The notes under the pieces: generated by a model
The model's input: only the letters and a program-made list of their open reading frames with translations
Told to the model about the DNA's origin: nothing
The model's database searches: none
Assembly (NCBI RefSeq): GCF_001426945.1
Contig: NZ_LMFS01000001.1
Span: forward strand, 771,757 to 835,756
DNA: 64,000 nucleotides
Reading direction: 5' to 3'
DNA from: Pseudolabrys sp. Root1462
GTDB taxonomy: Bacteria; Pseudomonadota; Alphaproteobacteria; Rhizobiales; Xanthobacteraceae
In this document: in pieces, positions 36,690-47,083 of the stretch
How positions within the stretch are numbered: the stretch's first letter is position 1
Layout: every line of letters begins with the position of its first letter
Program-made: the position numbers and the translations under genes

Positions 36690-38741
36690 ATGAACATGCT
36701 CAACCGAATGTCGGTCAATGTGCTCCTCAAGTCGGTCATCGGACTGATGGCGGGCACGATCATGGTCTTCGTCGCCTACAGCGCCTGGCAGTCGTGGCAG
36801 CAGTATCGGCACGCCAGCACCTTGTCGAAAGTGTCGGTGGCCTCGGCAAACCTCTTTACCGGCTTGCACAATCTGCGCGTCGATCGCTCGCAGTCGGTGC
36901 GAATGCTGAAGGCCGAAAAGGCTTCGACCGGAAGCAAGATGCTGGATGAGGTGCGTGCCGCCGAAATACCGGCGCTGAAGGCAGGGCTTGCGGCACTGCG
37001 CGAGGTCGATATGCCGGGCGTGCAGGATGACGCCGCCGCCCTGGCCGCCGCGTTGCAGAAGCTTGAGAAATTCCACGGCGAAGCAAATGCCGCCTTCGCT
37101 CAGGATTTCTCCGCCCGGCCGCCCGCAATTGCCGACGCCTATTTCGCCATGGACAGCGAGTTCATCGCGCTGCTCGACCGCATTTCGTCGAAGCTGGTCA
37201 ATCACGTCAAACTTCAGGACTCCTACGTCGACCTGATGCTGGAAATGAAGCAACTCGCCTGGATGGCCCGTAACTCTGGCGGCGATGCTTCGGTTCTGAT
37301 CTCCAATGCCGTGGCCGGTCTGAAAATGCCATCGGACACGATGACGACCTACAAGGCGAACATCGCGGCGACCGAAGCGTCGTGGCAGGCTATCGAAGGG
37401 ATAGCCAATGGCATGTCGCTGCCCGCGCGGTTCAACGACGCGCTGCAGATCGCGAAGAAGGAATTCTTCGCGCCCGAATACAGCAAGATGCAGGTCGACA
37501 CCTTGACCATGGCGCTCGCGGGGCAGAAGCCGCCGATCAGCTCCGAGGATTGGGTACGGGTGTCGGTCAGTAAGCTCGCCTCACTGCTGCGCGTCGCCGA
37601 AGTGGCGCTGTCCAGCGTCACCGAGTATGCCGGGGAGCAGGCTAGCAAGGCAGGCTGGATGCTGGCCATCCAGCTTGGCATTCTGGCGATCGCGGGTGTT
37701 TTGACCGCGGGCGTAGTATTGTTGCTCTCGCGCCGCGTCACCAAGCCGCTGCGTCAGATCCAGGACGGCATGATGAAGGTTGCCGAGGGCGACTTCAACG
37801 TGTCGCTGCCGACGATGAATGCCAAGGACGAAGTCGCACAGATCGTCAATGCGTCCGGCGTAATGATCGAAAAGGTCCGCCGCACCATCGTCGAGATCAA
37901 GGGCTCGTCACGTGAGGTGACGAACGCCTCGGCCGAAATCTCGCTGAGCACCGCCGACCTGTCACAGCGCACCGAGGAGCAGGCGGCCAGCCTGGAAGAA
38001 ACCTCGGCGTCGATGGAAGAAATCGCCAATACCGTGCGTCGCAATGCCGAGAGCGCGCAGGAGGCGACGAAGTCCGCACGGGCTACCCGCGAGGTCGCCG
38101 ATCGTGGCGGCGAGGTGGCCGGGCGTGCGGTCAAGGCGATGGCGCGGATCGAAGAATCCTCGCGCAAGATTTCGGACATCATCAGCGTCATCGACGAGAT
38201 CGCGCGGCAGACCAACCTGCTGGCGCTGAATGCGGCGGTTGAGGCCGCGCGCGCCGGCGAGGCCGGCCGCGGCTTCGCGGTTGTGGCGTCCGAAGTTCGC
38301 AGTCTCGCGCAGCGTTCCTCCCAGGCGGCCAAGGACATCGCCGAACTGATCACCAACAGTACAGGTCAGGTGAAAGAAGGCGTCCAACTGGTCAATCAGG
38401 CGGGCAGCGCGCTCAACGAAATCGTCGAGTCGATCCGAACGGTGGCCGATGCCGTCGCCGAGATCGCCAGTGCCAGCTCCGAGCAGGCGACCGGCATCGA
38501 TGAAATCAAAAGGACGCTCGACCAGATGGACGAACTGACGCAGCGAAACTCGGCGCTGGTCGAAGAGAATGCCGCTACCGCGCAGACACTGGAAAGCCAG
38601 GCCCGAACCATGAACGACCAGGTGTCATTCTTCCAGGTCGACGATTCTGCGGAGGTGCCTGTCGCTCAAGCAACGGCAGCCGTGATCCGCAAGCCGGAAC
38701 AGCAATCCCAGATCAAGCCGCGGCGCAAGGCCGCGGCCTGA
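36690..38741 (+). CDS. Methyl-accepting chemotaxis protein 2 of 3
   Basis: A chemoreceptor of about 683 residues with the same plan as its neighbour: a first helix near the N-terminus ([19 protein letters not shown]), a helical periplasmic sensor of about 290 residues, a second helix ([19 protein letters not shown]), HAMP ([20 protein letters not shown]) and a signalling domain with an identical tip. Start codons ATG 36690, ATG 36696 and GTG 36684 are all possible; GTGAGA precedes the second ATG. The sensor half is unlike that of receptor 1, while the signalling halves are closely alike, as expected for duplicated genes with changed sensors. Confidence 0.91.
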   Translation: MNMLNRMSVNVLLKSVIGLMAGTIMVFVAYSAWQSWQQYRHASTLSKVSVASANLFTGLHNLRVDRSQSVRMLKAEKASTGSKMLDEVRAAEIPALKAGLAALREVDMPGVQDDAAALAAALQKLEKFHGEANAAFAQDFSARPPAIADAYFAMDSEFIALLDRISSKLVNHVKLQDSYVDLMLEMKQLAWMARNSGGDASVLISNAVAGLKMPSDTMTTYKANIAATEASWQAIEGIANGMSLPARFNDALQIAKKEFFAPEYSKMQVDTLTMALAGQKPPISSEDWVRVSVSKLASLLRVAEVALSSVTEYAGEQASKAGWMLAIQLGILAIAGVLTAGVVLLLSRRVTKPLRQIQDGMMKVAEGDFNVSLPTMNAKDEVAQIVNASGVMIEKVRRTIVEIKGSSREVTNASAEISLSTADLSQRTEEQAASLEETSASMEEIANTVRRNAESAQEATKSARATREVADRGGEVAGRAVKAMARIEESSRKISDIISVIDEIARQTNLLALNAAVEAARAGEAGRGFAVVASEVRSLAQRSSQAAKDIAELITNSTGQVKEGVQLVNQAGSALNEIVESIRTVADAVAEIASASSEQATGIDEIKRTLDQMDELTQRNSALVEENAATAQTLESQARTMNDQVSFFQVDDSAEVPVAQATAAVIRKPEQQSQIKPRRKAAA

Positions 38742-38784
38742 TCCTACAACTGCCCAGCCGATTTTCTCCAGGAAAGAAACTGAA

Positions 38785-40404
38785 ATGTTCGGACTGTCGA
38801 TTCGCTCGGCTTTGATGGGTGCCTTTGCCCTCATGGGTCTCATCATCGTTGGCCAGGGCCTCTACGCTCTCAATCAGGTCTCCAAGGTCAACCGCTCAAC
38901 GGTCGACTTCGCCACCAACTGGATGCCGTCCGCTAACACCGCGCTTAATCTTGGCCTGTCAGCGTCGCGCGCGCGTTTGGCGATCGCCAAGCATGTCATC
39001 TCCACCGATGACGAAATGGCGCAGACCGAGAAAGATATCCAGACTCAACTCGATGCCGTCGAACGCTACCGGAAGAAATACGAGACCCTGCTTTCTTCGC
39101 CGGAGGAGAAGGCGGCCTATGAGAGCTTCCTCAAGGACTGGGGTGAACATCAGAAGCAGTCCGAGGCAATGATCCAGTTGTCACGGCAGCACAAGCAGGT
39201 CGAGGCCGCGGCGAAGTTCAAGGCCATCGTCTCAACATTCCGCGCCGCGATGAATGATGTCGGCAAGCTGGTGGAAATCAACGAGACGGGCGCAGGCCAG
39301 TCGGCGGAGGCCGCGGCCACGACCTATAACCAGATCTGGTGGATGACGATCGTCATCATCGCTTGCGGCGCGTTGATCGCGTTAGCCGCCAGCGTGTTCG
39401 TTCTGGTCCATATCTGCCGCCCGCTCGGCGCCTTGACCGCACCGATAGCCGCGCTCGCTCAGGGTGACTTCCGCGTCAAGATTGCCGGCGTCGAACGCCG
39501 CGACGAAGTCGGCCAGATCGCGCAGGCGGTCAGCGATATGGCGGCGCGCGTGCGTGAAACCGTCGACAACATCAAGGGGTCGGCGCGGGACGTGACCAGC
39601 GCCTCTGCTGAAATCTCGAGCAGCACGACCGATCTGTCGCAGCGCACCGAAGAGCAGGCGGCCAGCCTGGAAGAGACCGCCGCGTCGATGGAGCAGATTT
39701 CCGCGACTGTGCGGAAAAACGCAGAGAACGCCGAGCATGCCAACCGGTCCGCGGCCAACACCCGTGAAGTGGCGAGCCGCGGCGGCGAAGTGGTGGCTCA
39801 AGCGGTCAGCGCGATGGCGAAGATCGAGGACTCCTCGCGCAAGATTTCCGACATTATCGGCGTGATCGACGAAATTGCGCGGCAGACCAACTTGCTGGCG
39901 CTCAACGCCGCGGTCGAGGCGGCACGCGCGGGAGAGGCCGGCCGAGGCTTTGCCGTCGTGGCGTCGGAAGTGCGCAGCCTGGCGCAGCGCTCGTCGCAGG
40001 CTGCCAAGGACATCAAGAGTCTGATCGGCAGCTCGAACGATCAGGTCAAGGATGGGGTCGATCTGGTGAACCGGGCCGGCACCGCGCTCAATGAGATCGT
40101 GGAATCGATCAGCGCCGTGGCATCGATCGTGTCCGAGATCGCGACCGCCACCAACGAGCAGGCCACCGGTCTCGACGAGGTCAGCCGGGCGTTGTCGCAG
40201 ATGGACAGCGTGACCCAGCAGAACTCGGCGCTGGTGGAGGAAAATGCCGCCACCGCCAAGACGCTGGAGCAGCAGGCGCAGGCAATGCGCGAGCAGGTCG
40301 CCTACTTCCAGACCGGCGAGGCGGCGCAGGCTGCCCAGGCGTCATCCGCCGCGGCAGCTCGGCCCCGGCCGGCCAGGCAAGCTGCCCAAGCCCGCGCGGC
40401 CTGA
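38785..40404 (+). CDS. Methyl-accepting chemotaxis protein 3 of 3
   Basis: A shorter receptor of 539 residues. Helix one is at about 7-27 ([20 protein letters not shown]). A compact four-helix-bundle type sensor of about 150 residues follows ([21 protein letters not shown] and onwards). Helix two is [20 protein letters not shown] (about 190-209), then HAMP ([20 protein letters not shown]) and the conserved signalling domain. GGAAAG lies about nine bases ahead of the ATG. It begins 43 bp after receptor 2 and a strong hairpin follows, so the trio may be one transcript. Confidence 0.92.
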   Translation: MFGLSIRSALMGAFALMGLIIVGQGLYALNQVSKVNRSTVDFATNWMPSANTALNLGLSASRARLAIAKHVISTDDEMAQTEKDIQTQLDAVERYRKKYETLLSSPEEKAAYESFLKDWGEHQKQSEAMIQLSRQHKQVEAAAKFKAIVSTFRAAMNDVGKLVEINETGAGQSAEAAATTYNQIWWMTIVIIACGALIALAASVFVLVHICRPLGALTAPIAALAQGDFRVKIAGVERRDEVGQIAQAVSDMAARVRETVDNIKGSARDVTSASAEISSSTTDLSQRTEEQAASLEETAASMEQISATVRKNAENAEHANRSAANTREVASRGGEVVAQAVSAMAKIEDSSRKISDIIGVIDEIARQTNLLALNAAVEAARAGEAGRGFAVVASEVRSLAQRSSQAAKDIKSLIGSSNDQVKDGVDLVNRAGTALNEIVESISAVASIVSEIATATNEQATGLDEVSRALSQMDSVTQQNSALVEENAATAKTLEQQAQAMREQVAYFQTGEAAQAAQASSAAAARPRPARQAAQARAA

Positions 40405-40427
40405 ACGCTCGCAGGCGTCCTTTTGAC

Positions 40428-40458
40428 CGCCCAGGAACGGCGCTGACGTTCCTGGGCG
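40428..40458 (+). terminator. Hairpin after the chemoreceptor genes
   Basis: CGCCCAGGAACG and CGTTCCTGGGCG form a perfect 12-bp stem with a 7-base loop, 23 bp after the third receptor stop. The downstream run is only moderately T-rich. Confidence 0.75.
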
Positions 40459-40528
40459 TCGTTCGTTCTGGAGCCGCGGGCCGGGCCTTGCCGCCTTTAA
40501 GGTCCGGCAGTACGCTCCCACTTACCGC

Positions 40529-40557
40529 TTGACCGGGCAAAATCACGCCCCTATAAG
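40529..40557 (+). promoter_or_regulatory. Predicted sigma-70 promoter of the ilv operon
   Basis: TTGACC (40529-40534) and TATAAG (40552-40557) are exactly 17 bp apart, close to consensus, and lie just upstream of the leader peptide. The expected start of transcription is near 40564. Confidence 0.75.
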
Positions 40558-40588
40558 GCGCGCAACGAAAGTTCGGACCTTGGACGCT

Positions 40589-40639
40589 ATGCGCAACATT
40601 ATTATTCTCGTAGGTACGGTTCGGACACTGGCTGGGTAG
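40589..40639 (+). CDS. ilv operon leader peptide
   Basis: A 16-codon frame, MRNIIILVGTVRTLAG then TAG, with three consecutive Ile codons followed by Leu and Val at 40598-40612. These are the products of the operon downstream. Leader peptides of this type sense charged tRNA supply by ribosome stalling, which is known for ilv operons of Proteobacteria. It lies about 25 bases after the predicted transcription start and ends before the attenuator hairpins. The ribosome site is weak. Confidence 0.85.
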   Translation: MRNIIILVGTVRTLAG

Positions 40640-40693
40640 CCCGCGCGGCACCCACAGTGAGTGTCCGAACATGGCCCTTCGCGGGCCTTTTTT
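40619..40693 (+). promoter_or_regulatory. Transcription attenuator of the ilv operon
   Basis: Three competing pairings are visible. GTTCGGACACT (40619-40629) pairs perfectly with AGTGTCCGAAC (40660-40670). GGCCC and GGGCC (40673-40687) followed by six T's form the terminator. GCCCGCG (40639-40645) can instead pair with CGCGGGC (40680-40686), which would break up the terminator. A second GTTCGGAC copy at 40571-40578 offers another partner for the 40663-40670 arm. Which fold forms under which condition cannot be settled by eye. Confidence 0.8.
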
Positions 40694-40742
40694 ATTGGCC
40701 GCACGACAAAGCAGACAGAGACGAAAGAGAAGGAAGCCGACG

Positions 40743-42521
40743 ATGACGAAGGAAACGGCATCGACCCGAGAAATGACCGGCGCGGAAATGGTGATCCAGG
40801 CGCTCGCCGACCAAGGCGTGAAGCACCTGTTCGGCTATCCCGGCGGCGCCGTACTTCCCATTTACGACGCGCTGTTCGCGCAGAAGGAAGTCCGACACAT
40901 CCTCGTCCGTCACGAGCAGGGCGCGGTGCATGCCGCCGAAGGCTATGCGCGCTCGACCGGCAAGGTTGGTTGCGTGCTAGTGACCTCCGGACCCGGCGCG
41001 ACCAACGCCGTGACCGGCCTGACCGACGCGCTGTGCGACTCGATCCCGTTGGTCTGCATTACCGGTCAGGTGCCGACGCATCTCATTGGCAACGACGCCT
41101 TCCAGGAATGTGACACGGTCGGTATCACGCGGCCGTGCACCAAGCACAATTACCTGGTCAAGCGCATCGAAGACCTGCCGCGCGTTCTGCACGAGGCGTT
41201 CCATATCGCGGCCAGCGGCCGCCCCGGTCCGGTGGTGGTCGATATCCCGAAAGACATTCAGTTCGCCACCGGCACGTACTCGGTGCCGAAAACGTTCCCG
41301 CATGCCGGCTATCATCCCAAGATCAAGGGCGACAGCGCTGCCATCAAGGCCGCCGTCGAACTGATGGCGCGGGCGAAGAAGCCGATCTTCTACACCGGCG
41401 GCGGCGTCATCAACTCCGGCAAACACGCCAGCCAACTGCTGCGCGAACTGGTCAAGACCACGGGCTTCCCCATCACCTCGACATTGATGGGCCTCGGGGC
41501 CTTCCCGGCTGCCGATCCGCAATGGTTGGGCATGCTCGGCATGCACGGTACGCTGGAAGCCAACATGGCGATGCATGATTGCGATGTGATGATCTGCATC
41601 GGCGCGCGCTTTGACGACCGCATCACAGGCCGCATCGACGCCTTCTCGCCAGGCTCGAAGAAGATCCACATCGATATCGATCCTTCGTCGATCAACAAGA
41701 ACGTTCACGTCGATATCCCGATCGTCGGCGATTGCGCACATGTGCTCGAGGACATGCTGCATTTGTGGAAGTCGGAGAAGAAGCAGGCCGACAAGAAAGC
41801 GATCGGAGACTGGTGGAAGCAGATCGACAAGTGGCGTGGCCGCAAGTCGCTGGCCTATCGGCCGTCCAACGAGGTGATCAAGCCGCAATACGCCATTCAA
41901 CGGCTCTTTGAGCTGACCAAGGACAAGGACACCTACATCACGACCGAAGTCGGTCAGCATCAGATGTGGGCGGCGCAGTTCTATCACTTCAACGAGCCGA
42001 ACCGCTGGATGACGTCCGGCGGCCTCGGCACCATGGGCTACGGCCTGCCGGCCTCGGTCGGCGTGCAACTCGCACATCCCAAGTCGCTGGTGATCGACAT
42101 CGCCGGTGAGGCATCGGTGCAGATGACGATGCAGGAGCTGTCGACGGCGGTGCAGTATCGCCTGCCGATCAAGATCTTCATCCTCAACAACAGCTACATG
42201 GGCATGGTCCGTCAGTGGCAGGAACTGCTGCATGGCAGCCGATATTCGGAGAGTTATTCGGAGGCCTTGCCGGACTTCGTCAAGCTCGCCGAGGCAATGC
42301 ATGCCGTCGGCATTCGCTGCGAGAAGCCGGGCGATCTCGATCATGCGATCAAGGAGATGATCGAGATTGATCGCCCCGTGCTGTTCGACTGCGTCGTCGA
42401 CCAGAAGGAAAACTGCTTCCCGATGATCCCGTCGGGCAAGGCACACAATGAAATGATCCTCGGTGACTCCGGCGTGTCTCTCGACGACGCCATCACCGAG
42501 GAAGGCAAGATGCTGGTTTAG
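40743..42521 (+). CDS. ilvB: Acetolactate synthase, large (catalytic) subunit
   Basis: A 592-residue ThDP-dependent enzyme for the first common step of Ile, Val and Leu synthesis. The substrate/cofactor part has FGYPGGAVLPIYDAL, the catalytic Glu in RHEQGAVHAAEGYAR, and SGPGATNAVTGL. The ThDP-magnesium motif reads GEASVQM through FILNN, with GEA where most enzymes have GDG or GDA. I start at ATG 40743 behind GAAGGAAG; the open frame further upstream overlaps the attenuator terminator and cannot be coding. It forms the enzyme with IlvN, encoded 14 bp later. Confidence 0.96.
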   Translation: MTKETASTREMTGAEMVIQALADQGVKHLFGYPGGAVLPIYDALFAQKEVRHILVRHEQGAVHAAEGYARSTGKVGCVLVTSGPGATNAVTGLTDALCDSIPLVCITGQVPTHLIGNDAFQECDTVGITRPCTKHNYLVKRIEDLPRVLHEAFHIAASGRPGPVVVDIPKDIQFATGTYSVPKTFPHAGYHPKIKGDSAAIKAAVELMARAKKPIFYTGGGVINSGKHASQLLRELVKTTGFPITSTLMGLGAFPAADPQWLGMLGMHGTLEANMAMHDCDVMICIGARFDDRITGRIDAFSPGSKKIHIDIDPSSINKNVHVDIPIVGDCAHVLEDMLHLWKSEKKQADKKAIGDWWKQIDKWRGRKSLAYRPSNEVIKPQYAIQRLFELTKDKDTYITTEVGQHQMWAAQFYHFNEPNRWMTSGGLGTMGYGLPASVGVQLAHPKSLVIDIAGEASVQMTMQELSTAVQYRLPIKIFILNNSYMGMVRQWQELLHGSRYSESYSEALPDFVKLAEAMHAVGIRCEKPGDLDHAIKEMIEIDRPVLFDCVVDQKENCFPMIPSGKAHNEMILGDSGVSLDDAITEEGKMLV

Positions 42522-42535
42522 GAAGGATACGTGTC

Positions 42536-43096
42536 GTGAACGCCAACGCGAACATCCCGTCGAGCACGTCGCATTATCCGAGCGCGCCGATGGCGCAGAA
42601 ATCGGAAAGCCACACATTGTCGGTGCTGGTCGATAACGAGCCGGGCGTTCTCGCCCGCGTCATCGGTCTGTTCTCCGGTCGCGGCTACAATATCGAGTCG
42701 CTGACGGTGTCGGAGACTGAGCACGCCAAGCACCAGTCGCTTATTACCGTCGTTACTACCGGCACGCCGATGGTGATCGAGCAGATCAAGAACCAGCTCG
42801 ACCGGCTCGTGCCGGTGCACCGCGTCGTCGATATGACGCTGTCGGGTCGTTCCATCGAACGCGAACTGGCAATGGTCAAAGTGAAGGGCAAGGGTGAGAA
42901 TCGCGTCGAGGCGCTTCGTCTGGCCGATGCGTTCCGCGCTCGCGTCATTGACGCCACCACCGAGAGCTTCATTTTCGAAATCACCGGCAAGAGCGAAAAG
43001 ATCGAGCAGTTCGTCGCGCTGATGCTGCCGCTCGGCCTGGTCGAGGTGTCGCGTACCGGAATCGTGGCGATCGCGCGTGGCCCGGACACGATGTAA
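42536..43096 (+). CDS. ilvN: Acetolactate synthase, small regulatory subunit
   Basis: A 186-residue regulatory subunit giving feedback inhibition by valine. The N-terminal ACT domain has HTLSVLVDNEPGVLARVIGLFSGRGYNIESL (about 23-53), and the second domain has FRARVIDATTESFIFEITG. The start is GTG with AGGAAGG about nine bases ahead. The 25-residue N-terminal extension is common in this group. Next gene begins right at its stop. Confidence 0.95.
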   Translation: MNANANIPSSTSHYPSAPMAQKSESHTLSVLVDNEPGVLARVIGLFSGRGYNIESLTVSETEHAKHQSLITVVTTGTPMVIEQIKNQLDRLVPVHRVVDMTLSGRSIERELAMVKVKGKGENRVEALRLADAFRARVIDATTESFIFEITGKSEKIEQFVALMLPLGLVEVSRTGIVAIARGPDTM

Positions 43097-43693
43097 ATGC
43101 CGTACGACGTCTTCGCGGCGCTGGTGCTGTTCGTTTTCGTGACGGCATTCACGCCCGGACCGAACAACATCATGGTGACAGCCTCGGGCGTCAATTTCGG
43201 CTTCCTGCGGACCGTTCCGCATATGGCCGGAATCACCGTTGGATTTGTCGTGCTGGTGGTGGCCGCAGCCGCCGGGCTGGGCGCGGTTTTCGCCGCCGCG
43301 CCTGGGCTGCAAACCGTGCTCAAGATCGCCGGCGCGCTTTACATGCTGTGGCTGGCCTGGAAGGTGGCGAATTCGCGCCCTGCCGACAATACCGATGTTG
43401 ATCTTGGCAGTCCGATGACGTTCTGGGAGGCGCTGGCCTTTCAGTGGGTCAATCCGAAGGCGGTGGTCATGGCTCTCACAGTGATTGCCATTTATGTGCG
43501 GCCGGAACACCGCCTCAACGACGTCCTGATCGTGCTCGCAGTCGAAGTCCTGGCCACGGTCGGCACCGTCGTCGCCTGGACCGGCTTCGGCGTCGCACTG
43601 CGCGGCCTTCTGGCCGATCCGCGCCACGCCAGAACCTTCAATATCGTCATGGCCTTACTGCTGGTCGTCAGCATCGTGCCAATGCTCCTCTAA
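43097..43693 (+). CDS. LysE/RhtB family amino acid exporter
   Basis: A 198-residue membrane protein with about six helices. The LysE signature FTPGPNNIMVTASGVNFGFLRTVPHMAGITVG (about 16-47) and the later FQWVNPKAVVMALTVIAIYV are standard. The ATG follows the ilvN stop with no gap, so the gene is part of the ilv operon and subject to its attenuator. Family members expel amino acids such as lysine, threonine or homoserine. Export of a branched-chain amino acid or an intermediate is suggested by position only. Confidence 0.9.
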   Translation: MPYDVFAALVLFVFVTAFTPGPNNIMVTASGVNFGFLRTVPHMAGITVGFVVLVVAAAAGLGAVFAAAPGLQTVLKIAGALYMLWLAWKVANSRPADNTDVDLGSPMTFWEALAFQWVNPKAVVMALTVIAIYVRPEHRLNDVLIVLAVEVLATVGTVVAWTGFGVALRGLLADPRHARTFNIVMALLLVVSIVPMLL

Positions 43694-43776
43694 CGGGACC
43701 TTTTGGGCTTGTGGGCGCGTCCGGGGCGTCCTAGAAGCAGGGCCGAATTTCCGGTTAAGGCAACAACACCGAGTAG

Positions 43777-44804
<1,028 letters not shown>

Positions 44805-44805
<1 letters not shown>

Positions 44806-45185
44806 TGTGCGCCTGGCGCATTGCGTTGATGACAGCGGCCGCCCTTACCGGGGCGGCCGTTTCTGCTCATGCCGGCGACCAAGGTGACCCCGAGCTGAGT
44901 TGCGACGGCAGCACCTACGAGATGGTGGAGTGCCTCCAGGCCAAAACGGCGCAGTGGGACCAGCGCATGAACGCTGCCTACCAGCGCATGCGCAATGCCG
45001 GCCCGGTCAAACAGCGCGAGCAGTTGCTGCAAGCGCAACGGCTCTGGATTCAATACCGCGACGCCAACTGCCTATATTATGGCCTCGGCGACGGCACCAT
45101 CGCTCGCATCGAGGCCGGCGATTGCATGTATCAGATGACCAAGGCCCGCGCGCTCGAACTCGAGGGCAAGGAAGACCGCAACTAA
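44805..45185 (+). CDS. LprI/DUF1311-type periplasmic protein
   Basis: A 126-residue exported protein. A signal peptide ends near AVSAHA-GD; the mature part has the DUF1311/LprI pattern ECLQAKTAQWDQRMNAAYQRM and LWIQYRDANCLYY, with conserved cysteines for disulfides. Some LprI proteins inhibit lysozyme; that role here is unproven. Its ATG shares one base with the ilvC stop, so it is translated with ilvC. Its stop overlaps the convergent osmoprotectant transporter gene by four bases. Confidence 0.85.
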
Positions 45186-46735
45186 GGCTTCGCCGAGCGA
45201 TCGCTCAACCAGCGCGCCACTTCAGCGGGCGAACTGCCGGTGGATGCGCGCAGATTGGCCTCGCGCATCGTCGCGACGTCGATCTTTCCGACTAGCGGCT
45301 TGAGCGCGTCGATGAACGTCCTATCCTCGGCGCGCGAGGGTGACACCATCAGGATCGCGTCGTACGGCGGCAACGCCTGCTTGGGATCTTCCAGCACGAC
45401 GAGGTCGTATTTAGCGATCAGGCCGTCGCTGGAGAAGGCGCTGATGACGTCGACGTCGCCATGCGCGGCCGCCGGATACATGAACTCCGGCTGCATCTGC
45501 TGTTGCGACGCGAAATTGAGGCCATAGGCGGCTTTCAACGCCCGCCACTCCGGCCGGGCGAAGAATTCGTAATCGCCGGCGATCTTCATCTGCGGCGCAT
45601 GGCGGGCAAGATCGGCGATGGTGCGGATGCCGAGTTCTTCGGCGCGCTTGCGCGCCATCGCCAGCGCATACGCATTCTCAAAGCCGAGGCCGCCGACCAT
45701 GGTGATGCCGTGCTTTTCCTTCACCCAGGCGCCGACTTCCGCGAGCACATCCGCGCGCGATTTGATGTCGGTGCGGCCCATGGCGTTAGCCCAGAGGGTG
45801 CCGGTGTATTCGACGTAGGCGTCGATCTCGTTGTTCGCCAGCGCATTGAAAATGACGCTTGAGCCAAGACCCTCGCGCCGAGACGTTGAGAGGCCGGCGG
45901 CGCCGATACGCTGCTCAAGGAGCGCGGCGAGAATGTATTGTTCGGTAAAGGTCTTGGAGCCAATGGAATACGTCGATTGGCCGCGTGCGAAATGCGGCGC
46001 CAGCGCCGCCAGCACGATGATAACCACGCCGCCGGCCCCGAGCGCGAATGTCCGCCGGTCGCGCCGTTCGACGCCCGCTTCCATCGCTGCGAGGCAACGA
46101 TCCACAATCAGCGCCAGTGCCGCTGCGGCGAAGCATCCGAACAGCACGAACACCCAATTCTGCGTCTGCAGGCCGGCGAAAATGTAGTTGCCAAGGCTGG
46201 TCTGGCCGATTGGCGTCGACAAGGTTGCCGTGCCGATGACCCAGACCGTGGCGGTGCGGATGCCGGCCATGACCACCGGCATGGCGATCGGTAGATCGAC
46301 CAGCCAGAAGGTCTTGCGCCGGGACAGACCGAGCGCGTAGCTCGCATCATGGACACCCTGCGGCACGCCGGACAGCCCGGTGACGGCGTTTCGCAGGATC
46401 GGCAGCATCGAATACAGCGCCAGTGCCAGCACCGATGGCAGGAAGCCTAGCGCCGAAAAGCCGAAGCCGAACGCCTTTTCGGTCAGCGCCGACAGCGCCA
46501 GCAGCAATGGATAGAACAATGTCAGCAGCGCCAGCCCTGGCACTGTCTGGATGATGCTGGCGGCGCCAAGCAGCAGCCCCCGTAGGCGAGGGCGGCGCAG
46601 CGCATAGACGGCGAGGGGCAGGCTGACGCCGAGGCCGAGCGCCATCGCCACCATGCTGACCAGCACATGACTGCCGAGAAAATCCGGCAGTCGCGCGAAC
46701 GCTTCGGAAAATTGGGCGCCGAACATCTGCGACAT
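45182..46735 (-). CDS. Fused osmoprotectant ABC permease and substrate-binding protein (OpuB/YehZ type)
   Basis: A 517-residue fusion. The first 215 residues form a permease (GLGVSLPLAVYALRRPRL, the coupling block SGVPQGVHDASYALGLSRRK, TIGQ-like TPIGQTSLGNYIFAG). The rest is an OpuAC-type binding domain (IGSKTFTEQYILAALLEQRIG, EIDAYVEYTGTLWANAMG). Such proteins import glycine betaine, choline or related compounds. I start at the ATG 46735 just before the first helix; upstream codons do not look like the family. No matching ATPase (OpuBA-like) is next to it; the following ATPase belongs to a NitT/TauT system. Confidence 0.88.
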   Translation of the reverse strand: MSQMFGAQFSEAFARLPDFLGSHVLVSMVAMALGLGVSLPLAVYALRRPRLRGLLLGAASIIQTVPGLALLTLFYPLLLALSALTEKAFGFGFSALGFLPSVLALALYSMLPILRNAVTGLSGVPQGVHDASYALGLSRRKTFWLVDLPIAMPVVMAGIRTATVWVIGTATLSTPIGQTSLGNYIFAGLQTQNWVFVLFGCFAAAALALIVDRCLAAMEAGVERRDRRTFALGAGGVVIIVLAALAPHFARGQSTYSIGSKTFTEQYILAALLEQRIGAAGLSTSRREGLGSSVIFNALANNEIDAYVEYTGTLWANAMGRTDIKSRADVLAEVGAWVKEKHGITMVGGLGFENAYALAMARKRAEELGIRTIADLARHAPQMKIAGDYEFFARPEWRALKAAYGLNFASQQQMQPEFMYPAAAHGDVDVISAFSSDGLIAKYDLVVLEDPKQALPPYDAILMVSPSRAEDRTFIDALKPLVGKIDVATMREANLRASTGSSPAEVARWLSDRSAKP

Positions 46736-47083
46736 ATACTGCGATGGATCGCGTATGTATCGCAACCGGCAGATGCGGGCGCCGATCGCGCCCGGAGGCG
46801 GAGCGATGCCGATGACAGCGGATCTCGTCGTCCGTTCGCGAGGTTCTTGATGGCCTTCGCCACAGCGCTTTGCGGCAATCTGGCCGGGTGGCGCCATCAC
46901 CAAGTCTGACCGCAAGGGTCCTCGGTCACGCAGGACCTCACAGTTTATCGAAAGCGCGGCCGCCCGCCGACCCATGTTCCGGACGATGAGGAGCCGTGCT
47001 CTACGTGGGGCTTTGCGGTTTGCATTACCGGCGTAAGCCGCTAGGTTGCGCCCGCTTGCGGGGAGAGACGTGAGGAACAAGGC
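46736..47083. promoter_or_regulatory. Divergent intergenic region
   Basis: This 348-bp gap lies between the osmoprotectant gene (minus) and the NitT/TauT ATPase gene (plus), so it must hold both promoters. A short inverted repeat (GGTCCT at 46917 and AGGACC at 46932) is visible. I see no RNA gene, riboswitch fold or convincing coding frame; a long open minus-strand frame crosses it but lacks family sequence. TGAGGA sits ahead of the ATPase start. Confidence 0.5.

Noticed and set aside
34345-40404. The repeated DNA of the three chemoreceptors as a possible mobile or recombination element
   Set aside because: The similarity is confined to conserved signalling domains and is explained by gene family membership; no transposase or terminal repeats.
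40671-40742. N-terminal extension of IlvB from an upstream ATG
   Set aside because: It would be encoded across the attenuator terminator and does not resemble acetolactate synthase; ATG 40743 has a proper ribosome site.
40977-42617. Minus-strand open frame of 546 codons opposite ilvB
   Set aside because: Antisense shadow; no family motif and no ribosome site.
46736-47083. Riboswitch ahead of the second NitT/TauT operon
   Set aside because: Only a weak 6-bp inverted repeat is present; no conserved thiamine or other riboswitch core was seen.
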